Shown here in pieces: positions 55,953 through 64,000 of a DNA stretch of 64,000 bases. Both the position numbers and the translations under genes were made by a program. Positions within the stretch are counted from its first letter, which is position 1. Every line of letters starts with the position of its first letter. The DNA is taken from the NCBI GenBank assembly GCA_019022495.1, contig JAFEKR010000007.1:620001-684000 (forward strand), in the 5' to 3' direction. The notes under the pieces are model-generated. The model saw only the letters and a program-made list of their open reading frames with translations, did no database searches and was not told the origin of the DNA. The DNA is from Epichloe hybrida. Taxonomy: Eukaryota > Ascomycota > Sordariomycetes > Hypocreales > Clavicipitaceae.

Positions 55953-56742
55953 TGTAGTCAGTCAGTCCTTCTCGTTGGCGTGGCTTGTTTGTTTGCCCTG
56001 TCAGTGTGGATTGCGGACGTAGCAAGATGATCAACTAGCCTGCATGCGACGACGTTAAGTGCTCGATCAAGGTTCTAGGCATGGGAGAGACCATTGTAGC
56101 AATGTGGTAATGTACATGGAACCAGAAAAATCTCGTCCCTGACAGGTGAAGAAGAGGCTTTGAAGTGAAAAGTGGCCTTGCATCGCGGTGCTAATCGGCA
56201 GCTAACCAACGCTTGGGGGGTTTCCCTACCATTTCATGTGAGAGTTATGCTCGCCTGCCATGTTGATAACTGCGTCATGATTTCTTGTCCATGACTTGAG
56301 ACCTCGGAGTACAAAAGCCGGGTTCCTCGGCGGCCGCGGACAGCGTGCGTACTCCGCCCTGCTGTCTGTTGTGGCTCTGTGTCGTCTTCGGAGCTGTCTG
56401 GGAAATAATCAATCCCGGCCCATGGCATACTGGGCCAGTGTTTGTGTTCCGTGTACGGATTACACGCTGAAGCTTGCATGTGCGTCGGCACTGTCCTGTC
56501 CCCGGTGCCAAGTCTGGCTTCGTTACCAACAAACGTGACAATGTTTCGTCCACCCCAGTCCAGCCCACCGCACCCATCTAATATGGCATGGCATACCCAT
56601 TACCCACCGGCGACCGCCCTCGGAGCAACATCTGATTTTCGCGTTTCCATCCTTGGCGCGCACGCTTCTCATCCCCGTACGTCAAACATTGGCAGGCTCG
56701 TACATCTTCTTCCATCCGCCATTCATCTCGTTCTTCGCCAAC
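55953..56742. other. Spacer before the aspartate aminotransferase gene
   Basis: A 790-bp plus-to-plus spacer. It contains a TACGGATTAC word at 56454-56463 and a C/T-rich leader near 56690-56740. No gene is supported. Confidence 0.5.
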
Positions 56743-58593
56743 ATGATGCTGTCTACACTTCGAGTTGCTACCCGACAAGCCACGCGTCGTCGGCCAGCTC
56801 GCGCCGATTTCGCAGCCATTCGCGCCGCATCCACGTGGTCGGCTGTTCCTCAAGGTCCTCCTGTAAGTCTGGAATTGGTGACCTTTCTACTTGGCGCTGC
56901 AGCCTCATTCGACGACTCAGTCGAGGAATCCCCCGACCTGATGTCATCAATCTCGCTAACTCGTTGCCCCAACTCTAGGATGTAAGTTTACCTCCGATTC
57001 GTCTCCATCCGGCCCCGGCCACGAAATATTCCTTCCTGTGCTGATAGCCGGGCGTTATGCTTACTCTTACATAGGCCATTCTTGGTAGGTCCTGCTCCTC
57101 GTAATCGTCGTTGCTGCGATGATGCATTGCGACTGTACTAATTATTGTCGAATTTTAGGAATCACTGAAGCTTTCAAGGCCGACAAGTCCAACAAGAAAA
57201 TCAACCTGGGTATGTCATTCAATGCCCCGTCACCCAACGAGCGCAGTCTTGTCAACACATTTCGACGAAGCTTGTATGCCTTTGTTCTCCATTGCCTCTT
57301 CCTCTCCCCCTCAATCACATCCATTCACTATACTCTAATACCCGGTCCGATGAACGACTTCTCACATCAGCGAAGGCGTCGGCGCATATCGTGATGATCA
57401 AGGCAAGCCTTACGTTCTGCCGTCGGTCCGCGAAGCCGAGCAGAAGGTCATGGGCAAAAAGCTGAACAAGGAATACGCCGGCATTACTGGCGTTGCTGAA
57501 TTCCCTGCCTTGGCTGCCAAGCTCGCCTACGGAGCCGACTCTCCCGTCCTGGACCGCGTGGCCATCACTCAGTCCATCTCTGGCACTGGTGCCTTGCGCC
57601 TCGGCGCCGCTTTCCTCGAGCGATTCTTCCCCGGAGACAAGAAGATCTATATCCCTACACCATCCTGGGCCAACCACAAAGCTGTTTTCAGTGACGCCGG
57701 TCTTCAAGTCCAGCAGTACCGCTACTACAACAAGGACACGATTGGACTCGACTTCGAGGGTATGATTGCCGATATCAAGGCTGCTCCCAAGGGGAGTGTC
57801 TTCCTTTTGCACGCATGCGCCCATAACCCTACGGGTGTTGACCCTACCGCTGAGCAATGGAAGCAAATCTCCAAAGTGGTCAAGGAGCACGGCCACTTTG
57901 CTTTCTTCGACATGGCTTACCAGGGCTTTGCCAGTGGCAACACTGACACGGACGCTTTCGCCGTTCGCCACTTTGTTGAGGAAGGTCATCACATTGCCCT
58001 GTGCCAGTCTTTCGCCAAGAACATGGTAAGCAAGATGCCTATTTCTTTTTCCCCCCGTTTATTGACTTTGTCTCCCTTCGGCATGGCGATTTCAAGCACC
58101 TCCCCCAGGCAATTTGTTCTGACGTGCGCTTGTCGCATAACAGGGTCTTTACGGTGAGCGTGTCGGCGCTTTCTCTCTGGTGTGCGCTGATGCCGCTGAG
58201 AAGAAGCGAGTTGACTCTCAGCTCAAGATTCTCATCCGTCCTCTGTACTCTAACCCCCCCATTCATGGTGCTCGTATCGCCACTGAGATCTTGAGCAGCC
58301 CCAAGCTGTACAAGCAGTGGCTCGACGAGGTCAAAGGCATGGCTGACCGCATCATCACTATGCGCGCTCTCCTGAAAGAGAATCTGGAAAAGCTAGGCTC
58401 CAAGCATGATTGGTCACACATCACGAGCCAGATCGGCATGTTCGCCTATACCGGCCTGACTGCTGAGGAGATGGGGAAGCTTGCCAAGGAGTTCTCGGTC
58501 TACGCTACCAAGGATGGTCGTATTTCCGTCGCCGGTATTACTACCGACAATGTCGGCAGATTGGCCGAGGCCATTTATAACGTCAAGGGTTAA
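56743..58593 (+). CDS. AAT1: Mitochondrial aspartate aminotransferase
   Basis: Exons 56743-56862, 56979-56981, 57075-57084, 57159-57209, 57376-58025 and 58144-58593 join to 427 residues. An arginine-rich presequence ([20 protein letters not shown]) precedes the conserved [16 protein letters not shown]. The PLP lysine is Lys276 in [16 protein letters not shown]. Other landmarks are [20 protein letters not shown] and [13 protein letters not shown]. The enzyme interconverts aspartate plus 2-oxoglutarate with oxaloacetate plus glutamate in the matrix and serves the malate-aspartate shuttle. The conserved Asp codon of GPPDAILG is an entire 3-nt exon with canonical acceptor (CTCTAG) and donor (GTAAGT) on either side, followed by a 10-nt exon. 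Intron 3 has a strong TACTAAT branch sequence. The second ATG (56746) is an equally possible start. Confidence 0.95.
56979..56981 (+). other. AAT1: 3-nt microexon (GAT) of the aspartate aminotransferase gene
   Basis: The bases CTCTAG directly precede and GTAAGT directly follow the codon GAT. This codon supplies the aspartate of GPPDAILG, which is present throughout the aminotransferase family, and no other in-frame arrangement supplies it. The neighbouring introns are 116 bp and 93 bp, and the next exon (57075-57084) is only 10 nt. The call rests on splice-site fit and protein conservation, not on transcript data. Confidence 0.85.
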
Positions 58594-58932
58594 TTGAGCA
58601 CGCTGGGTTTGGGGGTTTCCGAGCCCGTCTTTTGACCCATGGCGATCATTGAGCGTGCTTTTCTGCTGTGTCACTACAAGGGCACACTGAAGGCGAAGTT
58701 TCAACGTGGACAAAGCTTGTCGCATATGTTTCAACTTCAGAGTTGACTTGGAACGTTGTTGGCCCATGGTGACATGTTGGCCCATGGTGACAAGGTTGAA
58801 AATTGTATTTGTAGCAAGAATATATATGAGCTAGGAGGGCTTAAATCACTTCATAGAATCCCAACTGTCCCTGTTGCATGATGCTGCTGGTGCACTGCCG
58901 GTCCACTTGTAATACAACAATGACCCCGACAT
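58594..58932. other. Convergent 3' spacer
   Basis: A 339-bp spacer between converging genes. A GTTGGCCCATGGTGACA segment occurs twice in tandem at 58757-58791. No gene is present. Confidence 0.6.
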
Positions 58933-60143
58933 TCAGGCTCTCTTGCCAAGTCGATCAAGGTCTTTTTTAACGTCTTCCATCTGGTTTTCTATTTCGTGGT
59001 ACATCCTGGCCATTTCTCTCATCGTCTTCTCTTTGCCTCGGTCCGCATCGATACCAACACCATACTCGGCAAGTTCTGCCTGTAAACCTTGCAGTCGCTC
59101 TGCAGCACGTATCTGAGCGTCTTTCAGATGAGACGAGTAATTCATCAACGCACTGATGGTCTCGGTGGAATACATGTCTTTGCTGATATCATTCAAAGTG
59201 TTTTTCGCGTCAATTTCTGTTTGTTGTGACTCTTGGGAAACGTCCAAAGCTTGTAGCTCAAGTCTTCTCGACGCAAGTCCGTGCTTCAACTCGAGAGACC
59301 GAACGACGAGTGTCAAAGACTGTAAATGAGAGTTCAAAAGCTCTGTTAGCGAGGCGAGAGTCTCCAGGCGACTTTTCGTTAGCGCCGACCTCGCTTCAGA
59401 GAGTTTATTGCCCAGGGCAGCGTGGTCGGTCGGCAGGGACGGAATGTGACGGTGTAGATACGACGGGTTTGTCGATGGGTGAGTGATTCGGGCGACACCA
59501 AGCGCTGAAGCATGCAGATTCGCCGAGACCAGATTACATAATTCGGGGAGAAGACTCTCGAGCTCGGAGAGAGGCGGACCTTGAAGAACACAGGCTGCAT
59601 CATCCGGGTGGATGCGCTGGTCGTTGCTCATGAGAGAAGGCAGGAGGACAAGGAGATCGGCGAGAGACCCTGCTGCTGCTTCTTCTTCTTTTCCCGTGGT
59701 TCTCAATGATTCTGAGGGTTGAGACTTGGAGTCAGGAAGTGAGACTGTGCTTATAGCCGTCTCTAGCAAAGTGTGTTTTGCCCGATTGATGCGCAGCTGA
59801 TGCAAATCCTGCGAGGAATAGTTAAAGACGCAACACGTTAGAATCGGGAAGCAAAGCAAGCATGTATAGTACCAATTGTACCTAGCAGGGGCGAAGCTCC
59901 TTGATTGAATGGCTTTCGCTGCGGCCGCAACCGAATGGTGACATTGGGAAGAGTCCAGGTTCGGTTCCATACATTGTTGCAAGCAGCACATTGACTTACT
60001 TGTTGTACAGCGTCTCGTTCATGCCTGGCAACATCGTGTTTGGTCGATCCATCTGGGTTAAGAACGTCCTTGAGCAAGATCTGGTAGAGCTTGGCGAACC
60101 CTGGATTGTCTCGGATGACGTTCTCATCCACCGGCGGCAACAT
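58933..60143 (-). CDS. Coiled-coil protein, unrecognised
   Basis: Exons 60143-60000 and 59808-58933 encode 339 residues, with a 191-bp intron (GTAAGT..CGCAG). The start MLPPVDENVIRDNPGFAKLY begins a compact helical N-terminus (LYQILLKDVLNPDGST) that continues across the splice into DLHQLRINRAKHTLLETAI. The middle is a leucine-rich region (DLLVLLPSLM). The C-terminal half is strongly coiled-coil: TKSRLETLASLTELLNSHLQ, then RAAERLQGLQAELAEYG and EIENQMEDVKKDLDRL. No catalytic or membrane segment is seen. The layout resembles structural subunits of spindle, kinetochore or trafficking complexes, but I cannot name the family. The divergent neighbour is the bL28m gene. Confidence 0.82.
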
Positions 60144-60572
60144 TGTGTCCGGGGCCTTATGTATGGGAACATGGCACGACAAATGCTATTACTTCCTTGT
60201 TGCCAAGTCCTTGTTGGGGGAGCAAGTTCGGCCACGAGTGGGGTTCGCTCGATGAAGCCTTGCCCGGGGCTCATCACGAAATAGCCACGCAGTCACCTGA
60301 TGCATTGTTGCCCAGCGGGACGGAAGATTGCTCATCCCGTCTCTCGCAGCTATGTACAAAATTGCACGCTGCCGGTGGAAACGGAGTACATAATTATTAG
60401 TAAGGGAACAAAAATGTCCTTCTAAGCTGGCAGGTTACCCAGGTACATTAATCATCGACTATAACGCGACCGAACCCGAGGCCACGGCTCCCGGCTCCAA
60501 TGCCTTGATTCCAGGATCAAATCGAAATTCTACCACATATCTATTTACTTTTGGTAGGCACAGCGCCCCAAC
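60144..60572. promoter_or_regulatory. Divergent promoter between the coiled-coil and bL28m genes
   Basis: A 429-bp spacer between two divergent starts. It includes an ACGGAGTACATAATTA segment at 60381-60396, one base off the recurring TACGGAGTA word, and no coding frame of note. Confidence 0.5.
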
Positions 60573-61460
60573 ATGTGGACAGGTGCTCCCTTCGGCTGTG
60601 TCAAGCGAGCAGTGGCGGCCGTTCTGTCCACGAAAGGCGCGTCAGCACTTCCAAAGCAGATTTCGTCAACCTCCCCTTTATCATCCAAAGCAGCGACTGC
60701 AAGACCACGGCATTTGGCTTGTTACAAGCTCACAAACTCCCCATCGCGATCGCGATCGTTCACGACCACAGCACCTCGAAATACAAAAACGATCAAGCCT
60801 CATCGTTTGCCCTCGGATTTGATTCCCCCTTACCCATATGGTGAGCGCCGGGTATACAAGCAATCCAACCGTGGACTTTACGGCAGTGCTCGAATCCGAT
60901 TCGGCAACAACGTGGTCGAAAGACACAACAATAAATCTCGTCGATTCTGGCGGCCGAACGTCCATGTGAAGGCATTCTTTTCACCCGCCTTGGGAGCTCG
61001 TGTCAAGACACGGCTTACACTACGCGTACTCAAAACCATTCGTCGCGAGGGAGGTATCGAGAATTATCTTCTCAAGAGCAAACCTGCACGAATCAAGGAA
61101 CTCGGACCTGGCGGTTGGAACCTACGCTGGATTTTGATGCAAACCCAAGCTGTTCAACATCGACTGAACGAAGAAAGAGCTACCTTGGGATTATCACCAA
61201 AGGAAATTGAGATCAAAGACGACATCATACAATTTGCGCTTGATTACGCTACCCCCGGACCGCTGAGTGTGCGGAGTAGGGAAACACTGGACGGAATGCG
61301 AGCGGCCGTAGCTGATGCGTTTGTCTTGGGAGACGATAGCTTGGCTGATGTCGAGGGTGTTGGAGAGTTGTCGGATGAAGCAGAGATTGAGCTTCTTAAA
61401 GAGTTTGCGAATGATGACGCGGGTGAAAATTTTGATGCCAAATCAATAACTACTGTCTAA
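60573..61460 (+). CDS. MRPL24: Mitochondrial large-subunit ribosomal protein bL28m
   Basis: A single exon of 295 residues. The bL28 core is at about 93-195: KQSNRGLYGSARIRFGNNV, RRFWRPNVHVKAFFSPALG and RVKTRLTLRVLKTIRREGG. This matches the fungal mitochondrial protein called MRPL24. A Ser/Arg/Thr-rich N-terminus (about 60-70 residues) acts as presequence and linker. The C-terminal extension (LNEERATLGLSPKEIEIKDD onward, ending acidic) is specific to fungal mitochondrial homologues and much longer than bacterial L28. The protein is part of the mitochondrial large ribosomal subunit. The gene converges on tryptophan synthase with a 141-bp gap. Confidence 0.94.
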   Translation: MWTGAPFGCVKRAVAAVLSTKGASALPKQISSTSPLSSKAATARPRHLACYKLTNSPSRSRSFTTTAPRNTKTIKPHRLPSDLIPPYPYGERRVYKQSNRGLYGSARIRFGNNVVERHNNKSRRFWRPNVHVKAFFSPALGARVKTRLTLRVLKTIRREGGIENYLLKSKPARIKELGPGGWNLRWILMQTQAVQHRLNEERATLGLSPKEIEIKDDIIQFALDYATPGPLSVRSRETLDGMRAAVADAFVLGDDSLADVEGVGELSDEAEIELLKEFANDDAGENFDAKSITTV

Positions 61461-61601
61461 AAACGCCTCTGGTATACTTAATTACTCCACATCGTGTACA
61501 AAATAAAAGCCCTTTCTTGTTTCTCCGTAGAACCTCGCAGAGGTGATATATAAGTCATTGAAAAGGGTCGACCACTAGACGCCTTTCTCCGGCTTTTATT
61601 T

Positions 61602-63969
61602 TCAGAAACGTAAATCCCATCCAATTTTCGGTCCCAATCTAGGAAGCTCTTCGGCAACGCTTTGAACATCCTTGTCGCCACGACCACTGACGCAAATGAC
61701 GAGATCTTCACCCTTCTTCATCGTCTTGGCCAGTTCGATAGCACCATAGATACCATGAGCAGTTTCAAGCGCCGGAATGATACCTTCCAGTTGACTCATT
61801 AGCCGGAATCCTTGGAACGCCTGTGCATCTGTAGCAGCGATGAATTTGGCTCTTTCGTTGTCTTTCCACGAGCTGAGCTCCGGACCGACTCCTGGATAGT
61901 CTAGACCGGCCGATACAGAGTGTGTTTCCGAAATCTGCCCATTAGCATCCTGCAAGACGTACGTCCTTACTCCGTGAAGTACGCCCTTTGAGCCTCCCGA
62001 TAAAGTGGCACTGTGTCGCCCAGTCTCGACACCGTCTCCACCAGCCTCAACTCCGAGGAGCTTAACTGAATGGTCCTTCGAAAAGGGGTAGAACATGCCC
62101 GCGGCATTGCTACCTCCACCCACGCAAGCAACAACTGCATCCGGGAGCTTGCCTCGCTGTTCCATCATTTGTTTTTTGGTTTCGTCACCAATTACAGATT
62201 GGAACGTTCTGACGATGGTCGGGAATGGATGAGGGCCAATTGCTGAACCAATGATGTAATGCGTGGTGTCAAGTTCGATGACCCAAGATCGGAGGGCTTC
62301 GTTCACCGCATCACGAAGTGTCTTGCTTCCGGCCTCAACGGCCACTACCTTGGCACCGAGTAACTTCATGCGGAACACATTGAGAGCTTGGCGGCGAATA
62401 TCTTCCTGCCAAGAATGTCAGTCAAATTTCTGGCACATGAGGGATTGAGCGCAGTTGAACTCACAGCACCCATATATACCGTACATTCCATACCAAACTT
62501 GGCACAGATTGTTGCTGTTGCCACGCCATGCTGGCCGGCGCCAGTTTCCGCAATAATCTTGGTCTTTCCCAAGCGCTTCGCCAAAAGGAGTTGGCCTAGC
62601 GCATTGTTGATCTTATGGCTGCCTGTGTGGTTAAGATCCTCTCTTTTGAGCCAGATATTAGCGCCGCCTGCATGTTGAGTCAATCTCTCCGCCATGTGCA
62701 GACGAGACGGTCGTCCCATATAGTCGTAGTGAGACTGATACTCTTTCCAAAATTCTGGGTCATCCTTCACCTGATTGAACCCTTCCTCGAGCTGAGACAG
62801 GCAGTCCATCAAACTCTCGGGTACGTACTGTCCACCAAATTCGCCGAACCTCTCCGATATCTTGCCGTGTAGCGCCGCGAGTTGCGCGACAAGTGCGCTG
62901 TCTTGTTCAGCCGTCATGCGATCACCATCGGTAATGACAGCATCAACAGTAACATTGTCACCGGCAGGCCCCTTTGCACGGCTAATGGCCTCGACCACAC
63001 CGACTTCACGGGTTGTGTTATCCAGAGGCAGAGAATCGCGACCGCAGAGATAAGCGCAGTAATTTTCGACATCGGCAGGGCCTTGGCCAGGGGCAGCTTT
63101 TTGCAGCGTGGTGATAATTTGACTACCGACAACAACACCATCGGCGATGTTGCCAATGCTGAGAAAATGTTCGCGGGTGCTAACACCAAAGCCAACGGCA
63201 GCAGGTTTGTTACTGCTGTATTTCTTGACTCGGTCAAGGAGAGCAGGCAGGTTCGCGCTCAAGGATCCTGATGCCCCGGTGACACCCTGTCGGGATACTA
63301 CGTAAATGAAAGAGTCGGCCAACTGACATAGAATCTTCATGCGGGCATCTGATGTGGCAGGAGCAATTAGCGGGACGTATGAAAGGCTATAAAGAAAGTC
63401 GAAGTTAGTGTGTGAACGTGACAACATGTGAAGCAGAGAATGCGATGTAATACATACTTTCCCTTGGTGCAAAGCTTTCGAAATGAAACCGCTTCCTCAG
63501 GGGGCAAATCCACGACAATAAAGCCATTGACGCCAGCTGCCTGACAGTCTTGGAGTAGGCGTTCCTCTCCGTATCGCAATAACGGATTGTAATAGCCCAT
63601 GAGCAGCACAGGGGCCTTTAAGCCTTGTTCTCGAGCCTTCTTCACCATGCCCAAAGTGGTTTCGATTGACACCCCATGGTCCAGAGCCACCTGAAAAGTC
63701 AGTTATCATTCATGTGCAACGGTCTGATGGGGCGCCGTACAGTGTTTGCTGTTTGGATTGTCGGTCCGTCGGCAATTGGGTCGGTGAAGGGCACTCCAAG
63801 TTCGAGAATGTCTAGGGCAAAGGAAAATCAGTCAACGTGCCCAACACCCTCATGGAGAACGGGGATATCGGTTCGCAATACCTGCGCCACCTCTTTCCAT
63901 CGACAGAAGAATTTCGGGGGTATCTTGGGGTTTTGGGTATCCGGCAGTTACATATGTAACCAGTGCCGC
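61602..63969 (-). CDS. TRP5: Bifunctional tryptophan synthase (alpha-beta fusion), 5' end missing
   Basis: Visible exons are 63969-63882, 63811-63741, 63690-63458, 63386-62465 and 62405-61602. The upstream alpha part shows [33 protein letters not shown] and [17 protein letters not shown], and ends in [15 protein letters not shown] and [12 protein letters not shown]. The beta part begins after a linker (about 62950) with [12 protein letters not shown]. Its PLP lysine is in [13 protein letters not shown], followed by [14 protein letters not shown], and the phosphate-binding loop is [12 protein letters not shown]. The fused enzyme converts indole-3-glycerol phosphate plus serine to tryptophan, with indole channelled between domains; the alpha-then-beta fusion is the normal fungal form. 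The acceptor CAAATAG precedes base 63969, so at least one more 5' exon lies beyond the window. The four introns are 50-71 bp. Confidence 0.96.
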
Positions 63970-64000
63970 CTATTTGGGATGCAATCTGTCAGACTTAATC

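Overview
This window is nuclear DNA of a filamentous ascomycete. Genes carry short spliceosomal introns (about 50-190 bp, one of 497 bp) with GT..AG ends, the spacers are large and rich in homopolymers and microsatellites, and the protein set is typically fungal: a fused tryptophan synthase, a CYP52-type P450, an SH3-RasGEF and a Gap1-type permease. Protein similarity as I remember it points to Sordariomycetes and probably Hypocreales, but the genus cannot be fixed from the sequence alone. I see no transposase, reverse transcriptase, tRNA, rRNA or CRISPR array.

Layout. 0-16.7 kb: an unrecognised mitochondrial-type protein (-, runs off the left edge), cytochrome c (+), a Rix7-like AAA ATPase with a decayed first AAA domain and a minisatellite at its start codon (-), the ESCRT-III subunit Vps20 (+), a fructosamine-kinase-family protein (-), succinyl-CoA ligase beta (-), a CYP52-type P450 (+), O6-alkylguanine-DNA alkyltransferase (-) and the Fe-S carrier Isa1 (-). 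16.7-26 kb: about 9.2 kb without a credible gene. 26-36 kb: a Cdc25-type RasGEF (+), an ARMH3/DUF1741 protein (+) and an amino-acid permease (-). 36-40 kb: a second gene-poor stretch. 40-48 kb: Kgd4 (-), an App1-type phosphatase-domain protein (-) and a large disordered acidic protein (+). 49-56 kb: two MFS transporters (+) on either side of a DnaJC28-like protein (+). 56-64 kb: mitochondrial aspartate aminotransferase with a 3-nt exon (+), a coiled-coil protein (-), mitochondrial ribosomal protein bL28m (+) and tryptophan synthase (-, 5' end beyond the window).

How the genes fit together. There is no operon or obvious biosynthetic cluster. Many neighbours serve mitochondria: cytochrome c, succinyl-CoA ligase beta and Kgd4 (consecutive TCA-cycle steps), Isa1, aspartate aminotransferase, bL28m and probably the DnaJC28-like protein. 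The others are single housekeeping, transport or signalling genes. The most unusual items are the 3-nt and 10-nt exons of the aminotransferase gene, the Rix7-like protein with its decamer minisatellite, and short TACGGAGTA / TACGGATTAC words that recur only in non-coding DNA.
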